Source: Candidozyma auris
Lineage: Eukaryota > Ascomycota > Pichiomycetes > Serinales > Metschnikowiaceae
DNA length: 64,000 nucleotides
Direction: 5' to 3'
Assembly: GCF_003013715.1 (NCBI RefSeq)
Contig: NC_072813.1
Span: 1,426,001 to 1,490,000, forward strand
Positions 21,201 to 31,033 of the stretch are shown here, one piece after another. Position 1 is the stretch's first letter. Each line of letters starts with the position of its first letter. A program made the position numbers and the translations under genes. The notes below the pieces were generated by a model that worked only from the letters and a program-made list of their open reading frames with translations, was not told the origin of the DNA and made no database searches.

Positions 21201-24200
21201 CGCTTTCGTTCATCTACATCTTGCCTATGCTCACACAAATTCTTATTCAGGGCCGTGGTATAGCTTTAAAGAACTCAAAGAAGCGTATTGTCACATCTGA
21301 ATTCGAGGAAGAGGACCCACAAGAGGAGCAGCTTCTCTTAACCATCGATATTATTTCCTCGTTGGCTTCATCTTTCTCTGATGAGACCATTTCTCGTGAC
21401 ATGATCTTGAAGTCATTGCTTGCATTGATGAAGATTCCAACAAAGGCCAAACTTGCCAAGGAGTGTTTCTTGACCGTATGCCAGCACATCGCGGTTTCAT
21501 TAACGGAACTGGACATTGACTTATTACTCTCCAACCTCATTACACCTGATGTGTTCGTCAAGACGGCTATTTTGCAGGGCATTGACTCTGAGTTTGATCT
21601 CAGTGAGGATTTGACGTACTCTAACGAACTTTGGATAGCTACTCATGACAATGATGCTAATGTTGCCGATCTTGCGGCAACTATTTGGGAAGACAGTAAG
21701 CTCGAGCTTGTCGAAGATGCACCTCATAGACTCTTCAAGTATTTTGGTCACGAAGATGCTGGTTTACGTTTAACAGTTGCCAAAGCCCTTGCGTCTGCGG
21801 TGAAATTCCTTAAAGAAAAAAATGGAGAGATCTTCAATGATACGTTGGAGAAGCTAATCATCTTATTTTATGAGATGGAGAATCCGCCACCCCCACCACT
21901 CGACAAATTCGGTCTTCCAATAACGAATCATGCAAGTCAGAAAGATGCTTGGGAAGATAGATCGACTGTTGCTTTGGCGTTGAAGCAGATCGCTCCTTTG
22001 TTTGAATCCAAAAAATCTGTGGAGGATGTATTCTATTTCCTTGTCGAGAGAGAGACCTTGGGAGACAAGGAGGACTCTGTTGGCCAAGAGCTTTTTGAAG
22101 CTGGTATCGCAATTTTGGAGCAGCACGGTCGTACACATGTCGAAGTATTGATTCCGATCTTTGAGAAGTGTCTTGGGCAAAAGGACCAAGGCTTGAAAAA
22201 GCAAGATCGTATCAAGGAGCGTGTAATCATCTTATATGGTACCTTAGGACGTTTCTTGGATGCTAACGACGACCGTTTGCGTATCATCGTCGACAGACTA
22301 CTTGCGACCTTGGACACACCTTCCGAAGATGTCCAGTATGCTGTATCCGAATGTATTGCTCCTTTGGTAAAGTCTATTGAGCCTAAGTTGCAAGATCATC
22401 TTGATGCTCTCTTTGACAAGTTGTGGAAGGGACAGAGTCTTGCAGTCAGACAAGGTGCTGCGTACGGTATCGCTGGTTTGGTGAAGGGTGCTGGCATCAG
22501 ATCCTTGTTCAGCAACGATGTCATGAGAAACATCATGTCTGCTGCTGAGGACAAGCGCAGCGACCGTATCAAGGAAGGAGTTGCGTTCACATTGGATTGC
22601 TTGTCGCAGAGCTTGGGTGCCAAGTTCGAACCTTACGTTATTGAGGCACTTCCCTTCCTTTTGAAATCTTTGGGTGACTCGAGCTCCGCAGTCCGTGAAG
22701 CTGCTGACATGACTGCTAGACAAATCATGAAGAACAGTACAAGTTATGGTGTCAAGAAGATGATCCCTCTCACGATCAACCATATGGATGATATTGCCTG
22801 GAGAACAAAGAAGGGTTCTGTTGAGCTTCTTGGTTCCATGGCCTACCTTGACCCAACTCAGTTGTCTGCGTCTTTGTCGACAATTGTGCCAGAAATCGTG
22901 GCCGTGTTGAACGATTCCCACAAGGAAGTCAGGAGGGCCGCCGAGCAAGCGTTGAAGCGTTTCGGTGAAGTCATCAGAAATCCTGAGATACAAGCCATCG
23001 TTCCTGATTTGATCAATGCTATTGGCGACCCTACGAAGTACACTGACATTGCATTGGACAAGTTGATAAGGACTCAATTCGTTCACTACATCGACGGTCC
23101 TTCACTTGCTCTTATCATCCACGTCATCCACAGAGGTATGAAGGACAGATCAGCCTCTACCAAGAAGAAATCTTGTCAAATTGTTGGTAATATGGCAATT
23201 TTGGTCGACAGTAAAGATCTCCTTCCTTACTTGAACAGCTTGGTAGCTGAGTTGGAGATCGCTATGGTTGATCCAGTCCCAGCTACAAGATCGACAGGTG
23301 CAAGAGCTTTGGGATCTTTGGTTGAGAAATTGGGTGAGAAACAGTTCCCAGACTTGATTCCTCGTCTCGTTGACACCTTGAAGGATCAATCCAAGGCTGG
23401 TGACAGATTGGGGTCTGCCCAAGCTCTTGCAGAGGTTATCTGTGGTCTTGGTCTTTCCAAATTGGACGAAATGCTACCCGACATTTTGAAGCAGGCATCT
23501 TCACCATACACTCATATCCGTGCTGGATTCTTGCCATTGTTGTTGTTCCTTCCAGTGTGTTTCGGTTCCCAGTTTGCTCCTTATTTAAGCAGCATTATTC
23601 CTCCAATCTTATCAGGATTGGCCGATACCGATGAAGAAATCCGTGAGACTGCTTTGAAGGCAGGTAGATTGATTGTCAAGAACTACGCTAACAAGGCTAT
23701 TGACTTGTTGCTTCCTGAATTGGAGCTTGGATTGACTGATTCTTCATACAGAATTCGTCTTTCTTCCCTCGAGCTCACTGCCGACTTGTTATTCCAGGTC
23801 ACTGGTATTTCCGGCAAGAACGAGCTTACTGAAGAGCAGAGCTCTGTCAACCGTAACCTTGTTGAAGTTTTGGGACAGGAGCGTCGTGACAGAATGTTGG
23901 CGGCATTGTTCATTTGTCGTTCTGATGCTACTAGTGTTGTTCGTGCTGCCGCTATCGACACATGGAAGGCTTTGGTTGCCAACACTCCTCGTACCATCAA
24001 GGAAATCATCCCAAGCTTGACTATGCTTATTGTCAAGAGATGTGCTTCCAGCGACGAGACACATAGACAGATTGCTGCAACTACACTCGGTGAGGTTGTT
24101 CGCAGAGTTGGTGCTAACGCATTGAACCAATTGTTGCCAAGCTTAGAGGAAGCTCTCGTCTCTGGTGACTCTGATGCCAAGCAGGGTATTTGTATTGCTC

Positions 24201-26410
24201 TCTCCGAGTTGATCAACTCTTCTTCAGAGGATGCCTTGCAAACGCATCAAGACGTGTTTATCAGAATTGTCCGTGAATCTTTAGTGGACAGCTCGGCCGA
24301 GGTCAGAAAGGCTGCAGCTCAGGCCTTCGAATCTCTTCAAAATCATTTGGGCAAGGTTGTTATCGACGAAATCTTGCCAAACTTGTTGAACCTCTTAGAG
24401 TCAAGCGACAATTCGGAAAATGCCCTCTTGGCATTGCAAGACATTATGGCTACCAAGGCAGATGTCATTTTCCCAATTTTGATTCCAACCTTGTTGAGCC
24501 CTCCATTCGATGCTTCTAAGGCCAAGTCTTTGTCTTCTCTCGCTTCAGTTGCTGGGCATGCCTTGTACTCTCGTTTGGGCTCTATCGTTAACACCTTGTT
24601 GCAAGCAGTCATCGATACTAAAAACACCGGCACTCCAGAGGAACAGAGGGAGGTTGAAGAGGCCTTTGATAACATCTTGTTGTCTATTGAAGATGATGAG
24701 GGTGTCCATCCTATCATGCAACAATTGATGTCGCTAGTGAAACACCAGGACGCTGACAAGAGAGCGGCTGTCAGTGAGCGTCTTGGTCCATTCTTCGCCA
24801 AAACCAATCTCGACTACTCCATCTATGTTCCTGATATGGTCATGCAGTTCATTTTGGCTTTAGGTGATAAGGACGCAGATGTTGTCAAGGGAACTTTCGA
24901 AGCTTTGAGCTCATTAGTGAAAGCTCAAGATAAGACAATGCTCGAGAAATTGGTCAAACCAGCTCATCAATCGTTGTCCATTGCTGGTGTGAGAGGCGAA
25001 GAATTGGCTGGTTTTGCTTTGCCCAAGGGCCCCAGCTGTGTCTTGCCAATTTTTTCTCATGGCTTGATGTACGGTAATGCTGAGCAAAGAGAGTTGTCTG
25101 CCTCGTCTATTGCTGAGATTATCCTGAGAACTCCAGCAGCCAATTTGAGACCGTTCGCCACGACCATCACGGGTCCTTTGATTCGTGTCATTGGTGAAAG
25201 AGTTTCATCTGATGTCAAATCAGCCATCTTGACTGCTTTGACTAACTTGTTGTTGAAGATCCCTCAATTCTTGAGGCCCTTCATTCCTCAGCTTCAAAGG
25301 ACTTTCGTCAGGTCGTTGAGCGACGTTTCCAATGACAAGTTGAGACATGGCGCAGTCAATGCTTTGGGTGTCTTGATCGAATTCCAACCTCGTGTCGACC
25401 CATTGGTCACAGAATTGGTTCAAGGTACAAAGAATGCCGAAGACCAAGGAATCAAGACGGCCATGTTGAACGCATTGCTCCAAGTTGTGGTCAAGGGAGG
25501 CAATAATATGAGCGAGTCCTCCAAATCTTCTGTAATGGCATTGGTCGAGGAAGAAATCAACACTGTCAGCGAGAAATCTGCCGTTGCCTATGCCCGTCTT
25601 CTCGGATCGCTCTCTCAGATCTTATCCACTGAAGAAGCCGCCAACATTTTGCTGACCAAGATCTTGAACAAGCGTCAACATAGCGAGGATATGAAGTTTG
25701 CTATCTTGTCGATCAACTCGTTCTTGAGGGATGCTCCAAAACATATTTTCGACACCGGAATGTTGGATGAGATTGTCCACTTCATCGTTGAGTGTTCGAA
25801 TAACTCAATTCCCTATATCAGCGACAACGCAGTGATTGCTCTTGGGAAGGTTTTGCTTCTCCATGGTGAAACGGCCTCGCCAAAACAAGCAGGGTCTGAC
25901 AAAGCCACTTCTCCATGGCAACTTCCAGAGGCTTTGAGCAGCAAAATTGTATCGCAGTTGTGCAAGTGTGCGCTCAAGCCAGAATCGAACTCCCCAGACA
26001 CAAGAAGACTTTCATTGGTGGTTCTTCGTACCGTGGGCCGTCTCAAGCATGACGTAATTGTCACACCCCATTTGAACGAAATCAGCCCTGCTGTGTTCTC
26101 CTGTTTGAGAGATGGTATTATTCCTATCAGGTTGGCAGCAGAAAAGGCATACTTGGCGGTGTTTAACTTGATCGAGGACAAGGACATGAAAGAGTTCACT
26201 GCCTGGTTTGATGAGGCGTCTAAGAAGCCAATAACTACAATTACTGGAGTTACTATCCAGCCAAGATCTATTGGTGACTACACGAAGAGAGTGGCTTCTA
26301 GGTTGGCCAACGTCGAGAGAGAAAGGTTACAAGATGGAGGAGATGACGAGGCCTTGTTTAGTGATCGTATCGAGGACGAAAACGAGATTTGGGCAGTTGG
26401 AGGCACCTAA
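18251..26410 (+). CDS. GCN1: Translational activator Gcn1 (HEAT-repeat Gcn2 co-activator)
   Basis: 2719 residues, close to the 2672 aa of S. cerevisiae Gcn1. The protein is one array of HEAT repeats. The central part, about residues 1330-1750, contains the conserved eEF3-like block (VRQGAAYGIAGLVKGAG, VREAADMTARQIMKNS, WRTKKGSVELLGSMAYL). The region after about 2000 corresponds to the RWD-binding domain that contacts Gcn2. Gcn1 rides on colliding ribosomes with Gcn20 and passes uncharged-tRNA status to the kinase Gcn2, which triggers the eIF2-alpha response. The frame is open six codons further, but that extension starts with TTG at 18233, so I take the ATG at 18251, which has a good context (AAGATGGCC). 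Codon choice in the last two thirds is strongly biased to TTG, GCT and GTC, suggesting high expression. Confidence 0.97.
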   Translation: MAPSEAQNALTIDDLRENASSILSDSLTSRRVPALKLINRYLTSKDDLSLVQDKPLVQTLTMLVLKSYNYYQDAASRTEAALVLENLAQLDEDYAKAAIKYINAIALKLANLALTGLVSLLTWSCMLVVVEGQRQSAELSKALTNLAILLENCVEASLEGGKLKSTHKKRVLEASLAQTKNTLIQIFTRNSPDAVDQFVKNTISDSTISPSAATLFLAVLAEALHDLQSSHPAYIAHLKESELSSSITNFFAEKVVLAKTGPSAFAISYFTKWYLDEISTRDEFVKKILPNLEKAILRSSEIGFCHLMCPIFANKSDTIDLSDGFATSKILSHIISGVKSTKEHVRDKAAESLTLIFKNALPKISSADAAKVMDEIVKAFKGTTNPDAKILLAKSLNVINVHDVSGFSKMFSSLLPLAAKELNEGILHALTGTLISQFVSGLRYGYGLPSDEVTKVETQIKAGLSNAKLNLRSIWATQLGNALYRSQEENDDVVSLFKLILPELTKSLEEAILSPLLTVSNKGIACAYVAIAISHKFVQKTEVDSEMLFRKPLNDSSESFSILLSPKVLAKLKESEQKWCLRALIACFDYLKEHSQKFGTSLLYFTISRNVPFDVRMEALDSLRTLMNREGVKTSESILPAIHKVLYLAEGDSQDIADLNLDFKHLAQVLNVVVQQLDPDLAEKNLIDIIVPAHHPKIPVKEEWIGVALRSSLDPGRVVASHADEILDKVLNVLATSDINGDIFKAAKKAFVTIGFVSPEVAMPKIADILETDFDISVLDEYDATTVKIWKANEGDLVVDVLSDKKVKNEDKNSKDYETRKWEENLKKELAQKKGVKKLTKEEQQLVNNQLSEELRIRKELDSKIRTLLRGFHIVQALTSIARPDVFNYGGTRWFLNAVNGMLSVIKHPLSVDIFGEFATSVFIETSKVINYRLGPLKEMTGVAVLRVHEANGIPERYLELPLIELLGKVLFRIKILVDDWFDTLSFIYILPMLTQILIQGRGIALKNSKKRIVTSEFEEEDPQEEQLLLTIDIISSLASSFSDETISRDMILKSLLALMKIPTKAKLAKECFLTVCQHIAVSLTELDIDLLLSNLITPDVFVKTAILQGIDSEFDLSEDLTYSNELWIATHDNDANVADLAATIWEDSKLELVEDAPHRLFKYFGHEDAGLRLTVAKALASAVKFLKEKNGEIFNDTLEKLIILFYEMENPPPPPLDKFGLPITNHASQKDAWEDRSTVALALKQIAPLFESKKSVEDVFYFLVERETLGDKEDSVGQELFEAGIAILEQHGRTHVEVLIPIFEKCLGQKDQGLKKQDRIKERVIILYGTLGRFLDANDDRLRIIVDRLLATLDTPSEDVQYAVSECIAPLVKSIEPKLQDHLDALFDKLWKGQSLAVRQGAAYGIAGLVKGAGIRSLFSNDVMRNIMSAAEDKRSDRIKEGVAFTLDCLSQSLGAKFEPYVIEALPFLLKSLGDSSSAVREAADMTARQIMKNSTSYGVKKMIPLTINHMDDIAWRTKKGSVELLGSMAYLDPTQLSASLSTIVPEIVAVLNDSHKEVRRAAEQALKRFGEVIRNPEIQAIVPDLINAIGDPTKYTDIALDKLIRTQFVHYIDGPSLALIIHVIHRGMKDRSASTKKKSCQIVGNMAILVDSKDLLPYLNSLVAELEIAMVDPVPATRSTGARALGSLVEKLGEKQFPDLIPRLVDTLKDQSKAGDRLGSAQALAEVICGLGLSKLDEMLPDILKQASSPYTHIRAGFLPLLLFLPVCFGSQFAPYLSSIIPPILSGLADTDEEIRETALKAGRLIVKNYANKAIDLLLPELELGLTDSSYRIRLSSLELTADLLFQVTGISGKNELTEEQSSVNRNLVEVLGQERRDRMLAALFICRSDATSVVRAAAIDTWKALVANTPRTIKEIIPSLTMLIVKRCASSDETHRQIAATTLGEVVRRVGANALNQLLPSLEEALVSGDSDAKQGICIALSELINSSSEDALQTHQDVFIRIVRESLVDSSAEVRKAAAQAFESLQNHLGKVVIDEILPNLLNLLESSDNSENALLALQDIMATKADVIFPILIPTLLSPPFDASKAKSLSSLASVAGHALYSRLGSIVNTLLQAVIDTKNTGTPEEQREVEEAFDNILLSIEDDEGVHPIMQQLMSLVKHQDADKRAAVSERLGPFFAKTNLDYSIYVPDMVMQFILALGDKDADVVKGTFEALSSLVKAQDKTMLEKLVKPAHQSLSIAGVRGEELAGFALPKGPSCVLPIFSHGLMYGNAEQRELSASSIAEIILRTPAANLRPFATTITGPLIRVIGERVSSDVKSAILTALTNLLLKIPQFLRPFIPQLQRTFVRSLSDVSNDKLRHGAVNALGVLIEFQPRVDPLVTELVQGTKNAEDQGIKTAMLNALLQVVVKGGNNMSESSKSSVMALVEEEINTVSEKSAVAYARLLGSLSQILSTEEAANILLTKILNKRQHSEDMKFAILSINSFLRDAPKHIFDTGMLDEIVHFIVECSNNSIPYISDNAVIALGKVLLLHGETASPKQAGSDKATSPWQLPEALSSKIVSQLCKCALKPESNSPDTRRLSLVVLRTVGRLKHDVIVTPHLNEISPAVFSCLRDGIIPIRLAAEKAYLAVFNLIEDKDMKEFTAWFDEASKKPITTITGVTIQPRSIGDYTKRVASRLANVERERLQDGGDDEALFSDRIEDENEIWAVGGT

Positions 26411-26766
26411 AGAAACTCGAAGCGAGTACGACTTACAATATGGTCGAAGCGCATTTGATAAGTAAGCGATAAGCGCAAATGCCATACACCAGTTAAATTG
26501 TATATAAATTACTGATAAACGTTACATTTTGAAGAAACCTCCATTTACATAATCCATAGAATTTGCTTTTCTTTTTTTTTTTTTTTATTATTATTATTAA
26601 GTCATCCTGTGGCGTTCGGGCTATTATGGTACACTAATTTACAACCGAAGAGCCGAGTGGAACCCATATCATAAAATCTATAATGCAACCAATATTGATG
26701 TGAACAATGTATCATCAAAGAAAAACAAAAGGAAAATTTCGTGTAGTAAAGTTGTCGGTAGCTCAT
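26411..26766. other. Convergent 3' region GCN1/MIG1
   Basis: 356 bp between two stop codons. It is AT-rich, with a T run at 26574-26586 and ATT triplets after it, consistent with two polyadenylation regions. No gene was seen. Confidence 0.6.
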
Positions 26767-28323
26767 CTAGTTATCTGAGCCTGACGAGAATTGATGAAAC
26801 GTTGACCTTAAAGGCTTTGTCTCATTCATGGCCAAATTGGAAGGTAAATCAAGATTGAGGCTTCGCAATGGTGGAAGATTGGTAGATGTCTGATCCACGT
26901 TCATCGGCGACTCCCCAGATTCTCCAGAAGCCGACGCTGTGGAAGAGGGAGGAGTGGTATTCATTTGACGGATGGCCACCGGATTCGAAGTTTGCCTATC
27001 AAGCATCGACGAAGTCGAATTGTTCGACACATTACTGTGAGTGGCTTGAGCCGGGGTCATGAAGAAGCCTGACAAATTTGTAGAAGAGTTATTTGCTGAA
27101 AGAATAGGTGTTGTTGCAGTCGAGAGGCCAAGAACCGGAGAGTTCGGCAACGTGAAGTTGCTTTGGGGCGAGCTAGCTCTGTTCTTTTTCAATCTGGACT
27201 GGACATAGTCCAAGTCTGAATCTTCCATTATGTGGTTTCTCGACGGGGTGGGTTGATGAACATGATTCTTGTTAAGCGGGGTCATTTTCTGCAACGCCAG
27301 AAGAGTATTGAGGTGGGACTTGTGTGCTTTGGAAAGCGTGGTGTAGCTGCTAGAATTATTTGCGTTTGAGGTGTTGAGAGCCACGCTAGATAAGTACTGC
27401 AAGCTATTTGAAGACATGGAGGCGTCGAGACCGGCAAACTTATGTATTTTGCCAGAGTTGAAGTAGTCTGTTAGCGACGGGAGAGAGCGAGAGTTTGCCG
27501 GCACTTCGCCAGTGACAGAAGGAGGGTGGGAGAACTTCTCCAAGGACCTGAGCTCTTCCGTGGCCGCCAGCGCCAAAAGATCAATGCTCATTGTCGAGCG
27601 CAGCTGTTTGGGTCTTGGCCGTACTCTTGGGGAGTTCTTGATCTCAGTCTGCTCCTTTTTGATTTCTGGCGCAGCAGGAGGGATTTGAGGCAGGCTATCT
27701 GCTGTCTTAGTGATATAACCACCTCTGAGAGAGTTCGCTGAGGAGGAGGAAGACTCGGAGTTTAACGCCGGCGCTAGCACGGGTTTCTCCTGGGAATCGC
27801 TGTCGTTCATGAGCGATGCTATTGAGGATCCAGGAGCACGCTGGTGTGCTGCTAGCTGTGGGGAGGCCTTTGCATGGCCGTTTGTAGATACTGAGGAGGA
27901 TGACGGAAGTGTGGATCTGTTAAGGGAAGGCAGGGCCGGGGAAGGCGGTGACCCAGCGGTTCCAGGGCCCGAGACAGTGCTTGTTTTGGCACTGGCACCA
28001 AACGACCCGACGGAGCCACCAGCAACAGACGTGGCAGAAGTAGCAGAATTAGCACCAGCGGGGGTTGCGCCCGAGCTCTTGGACAAATTCTTATTTCTCC
28101 GCAGGTTTGGGTTTGTGTGGATTCTCGAGTGTCTTGTCAACTCATCAGACCTCGAAAACCGCTTGTTGCAGCCTGGAAACGAGCACAGGTGAGGTTTCTC
28201 CCCGGTGTGGGTTCGAATGTGTCTCGTCTGGTGCTCTAGTCTGTGGAAGGCTTTATCGCACATGGGACACCGGTAGGGCCTTGACGTCGGGTCCTTTTTC
28301 TTCTCTGGCTTCACGGACATCAT
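26767..28323 (-). CDS. MIG1: C2H2 glucose repressor Mig1
   Basis: 518 residues from the ATG at 28323 (a second ATG follows immediately at 28320). Two C2H2 fingers lie close to the N-terminus: [19 protein letters not shown], linker [10 protein letters not shown], then [20 protein letters not shown]. These residues, including the RLEHQTRH and RSDELTRH recognition helices, are those of Mig1/CreA, which bind GC-rich sites and repress alternative-carbon genes under Snf1 control. A basic segment ([14 protein letters not shown]) follows, then a long Ser/Pro/Asn-rich region. The S. cerevisiae protein has 504 aa. The frame extends upstream to a TTG at 28641, but that part has no conserved features and is likely leader. 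C. albicans Mig1 is similar in layout. Confidence 0.93.
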   Translation of the reverse strand: MMSVKPEKKKDPTSRPYRCPMCDKAFHRLEHQTRHIRTHTGEKPHLCSFPGCNKRFSRSDELTRHSRIHTNPNLRRNKNLSKSSGATPAGANSATSATSVAGGSVGSFGASAKTSTVSGPGTAGSPPSPALPSLNRSTLPSSSSVSTNGHAKASPQLAAHQRAPGSSIASLMNDSDSQEKPVLAPALNSESSSSSANSLRGGYITKTADSLPQIPPAAPEIKKEQTEIKNSPRVRPRPKQLRSTMSIDLLALAATEELRSLEKFSHPPSVTGEVPANSRSLPSLTDYFNSGKIHKFAGLDASMSSNSLQYLSSVALNTSNANNSSSYTTLSKAHKSHLNTLLALQKMTPLNKNHVHQPTPSRNHIMEDSDLDYVQSRLKKNRASSPQSNFTLPNSPVLGLSTATTPILSANNSSTNLSGFFMTPAQATHSNVSNNSTSSMLDRQTSNPVAIRQMNTTPPSSTASASGESGESPMNVDQTSTNLPPLRSLNLDLPSNLAMNETKPLRSTFHQFSSGSDN

Positions 28324-29269
28324 GGAGCAAGTTGGAAATAAGATAGGGATTAGCTGGTGTAGCTGGAGCTCAAGCTTCAATGGGTAGCTTGTGTTAGGTG
28401 ATGGGAAAAAGTCGGTGCGAAGATGGGAAAAGTATGGGGTAATAATGGCTAGAGGAGGCCCGAAATGGATTTTTGAGGCGCTACGTGGGGGAAAGCGGAG
28501 AACACTGCCGACACGAATCTGTTGGAGATTGGAGAAATTTGTAGTTGGGGAAATTGCAACTCGAAGTATGGGGATCCAAGTTTTTTTTGCTTTGAGGTGG
28601 GTTTTTGTCAGGGCCTCTGCTCTGGGCCTGGGTTTGGGCAATCTGGGGCGGTGCCGGTTTCCCCCGCACCTGGGGCCACTGAGAGAAAAAAGATGAGGAA
28701 CAGACGATGAGGGCGGAAAGTGATAGAGAGCACAGATGTGGACGAGTGGGAAAAAAAAAGAATAAAAATAAAATGAAAAGAAAAAGTAAACAGTAAAGCT
28801 TTAAAAGCTAAATTCTCAGAATTTTTTCTACGTCCTAGATCGGATTCATCGGCTCCGTCGATTTATCCTTTCTGTTCCTGGGCAGCATCTTGGTTGCATC
28901 CACCGTCTACATTTGCATCCACTTTTTTCGGCCTCACCTCACCCACACCGCAGAAGGGACCTCCCACCAGTCCATCAATTTCAAAAAAAATCCATATTCA
29001 GATCAATTAATCTGAATTTCTTTAAAATCCATTTTTGCTTCAGCGACTGGACGTTGTCTTTTTTCAGTTGTCAGTGTCTCTGCTTCTGCCTCTGCCTCTG
29101 CTTCTGCGCTGCGTAGAGTTTTTCCGCCAATTGCCTTGGGCCCATGCGAGAGAACGCCGCTGCGAGCACGGCAAACGGGCAGAAGTGGGCCAGAAAAATT
29201 GCAAATGCCAGGAAAAAATCACATATGTGGCCCTGGAAAAAAAACAAGAAAAAAAAACGGCTTTGGCCC

Positions 29270-29280
29270 TGGCTGCGAAT
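29270..29280 (+). promoter_or_regulatory. Recurrent word TGGCTGCGAAT
   Basis: Between MIG1 and the GPI-protein gene, 947 bp from the MIG1 start. Confidence 0.5.
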
Positions 29281-29947
29281 CGGCCAAGGCAGCAGCAAAC
29301 TTTGTTGCTTGAATCCGCTTCTCGTATCGATAATCACTTTTTGCTACGACAAGTGTACTTATGTTTTTCCTACGGTACTACGTGGCTCAAGACGTGTTCC
29401 ACTCACTTGCCCTTTTCGTATCTCGTCTGCTTTTTGTGGTGCTTTGTGGTGTTTGGAGGAGGGCGAATAATTGCCTGAATAGCGGTCCCCTCGAGGGTGG
29501 TGTGAGGGAGCAACCGCTCAGCCTGAGCAAGCTAACGGTTGCAAAATGGCGCCCACAAGAGGAATGAACCGAGCTAAATGACTAATTGCTGCTGTAACAT
29601 GTAACACTCTCGTTATCTGGCTGTAAATATAAATTTGGCTGCAATCGAATCTTAGTGCATTGAGTGAGCTTATTGTATATTCCTTCTTCCTTCGATTCCT
29701 TCTTCATGAGTAGGGGCCGGGGCCTTGTTCCTCGGCCACAAGGGTGGGGAAACTCGTGCCGTTATCTTCTTATCGGCTATCTGCTTGTGTGGCGCACTGA
29801 GGAGCAATTCTTTATAGCAATTCTTCAGCGTGGTTGAGCCCAAGCCTTTTATCCCCGGTAATCGTTCCCTTGTGATCCCCTCTTGCTTGCCTTCCGCCCG
29901 TGGAGGTGGTGTCTGTTTGGTTGCGAAAAGTATACATACGGGTATTC

Positions 29948-29958
29948 TGGCTGCGAAA
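29948..29958 (+). promoter_or_regulatory. Recurrent word TGGCTGCGAAA
   Basis: Exact match. A close variant, TGGTTGCGAAA, lies 20 bp upstream at 29918-29928 in the same orientation. Confidence 0.55.
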
Positions 29959-30750
29959 ATCACATTCACAATCTTGAGTAGGTGGTCCAATGGATGGGTT
30001 TTCACATGGCCCGGTGCCTGCCAGAACTGGATTGTCCATGTCTAGCAGAACTGATTTGTCACAAGTAGTCTTCCACAAGTGTCTGAATCTGTGGAGGCAG
30101 TAGAGCAAGAAGTGAGCAAGTTTTGAGGTATGTGCCTCTGCTAGGCTCTGCATAGGTAGCATTTGGCTTCCAATTGTCCTTTCAAGATAATCATTCAAAT
30201 GTAATTGTTTTGTAGACGTTGCTGATTGTTGAGTCACTTGGTAGAACGAGAGTAATGAGAAAGAAGGGCCCAAAAAGAAGGAATCGAGTAAAGAATGCTC
30301 AATTGGTGAGCTCAGAGTACAGCTTCTACATATCAATGGGTGGAGGAGTCCAGAGTTTGAGCTGCTTGGGTGGGCTGCTTGATTATGTCTTTTGGAGGGC
30401 TTCAAGTGCAACAAGAATGCAGAACAGAGTATACAAGGCCCACTTTGTAACAGAAAATGAAGAAAACTCAATTGAGGTCTACTAGAAACGAAAATCTATC
30501 TGTGCAATGCTCGAATCATAATGTCTAGTATTTGATCCAACTACCCTGCTTGACTGCTTCAATAACTGCGAATTACCCTGTTCAACGATTCATTCTTTCT
30601 CTAAGGAATGAGATCTTAGAATGCTAAAAGCATGAGGGTCAGCTTATACAAAAAAAAAAAAAAAAAAATTCATTTCACTTTTACGTCTTCGTTTCGGCTG
30701 TTTGATTGGTACCTTTCCTCATGGTACTCGAATTCCAAAGCTCGTAAAAA

Positions 30751-30761
30751 TGGCTGCGAAA
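30751..30761 (+). promoter_or_regulatory. Recurrent word TGGCTGCGAAA
   Basis: Exact match 273 bp upstream of the GPI-protein start codon and 200 bp before its TATA box. Confidence 0.6.
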
Positions 30762-30960
30762 TGCATACTCCAGATATCAACAAACCCCCTGAGGCTCTTC
30801 TGCCTAAAGTGGCTATCACGAAGACAGAAAGACCTCTTCCTCATTACCTCCCACTCTGTCCTTAGAGCTCCTTCGGGGCGTCCTTCATCTCGCGTCTGAT
30901 CCAGGGATACGTCTGCCCGATCTGCATTAATTTCACCTTGGGTCCCCCTTCCACGAAAAG

Positions 30961-30968
30961 TATAAATA
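30961..30968 (+). promoter_or_regulatory. TATA box of the GPI-protein gene
   Basis: TATAAATA stands 66 bp before the ATG at 31034 and is followed by a T-rich stretch. Its position supports a transcript starting just before the small first exon. Confidence 0.6.
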
Positions 30969-31033
30969 CCCCTGGATCGTCCTGACTTTTTTTTTTTTTC
31001 TTTTGAGTTTCAATCCTCCAATATATCTTTTCT

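Larger units (their letters stand above)
28324..31033. other. 2.7-kb divergent intergenic region MIG1 / GPI-protein gene
   Basis: No convincing gene was found. It carries four TGGCTGCGAAA-type words (29270, 29918 as TGGTTGCGAAA, 29948 and 30751), a TGAGTCA core at 30230-30236, an A-run at about 30650-30668 and a TATA box at 30961. The ORF on the minus strand at 29812-30471 begins at a TTG and has no domain; it is treated as noise. Sequence at 28500-28720 is GC-rich. Confidence 0.55.

Noticed and set aside
22298..23086. 262-codon minus-strand ORF
   Set aside because: Lies within the conserved eEF3-like part of GCN1 and has no recognisable domain; it follows from the biased codon use of that gene.
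29812..30471. 219-codon minus-strand ORF between MIG1 and the GPI gene
   Set aside because: Starts at TTG, has no domain and spans a recurrent promoter word and other intergenic features.
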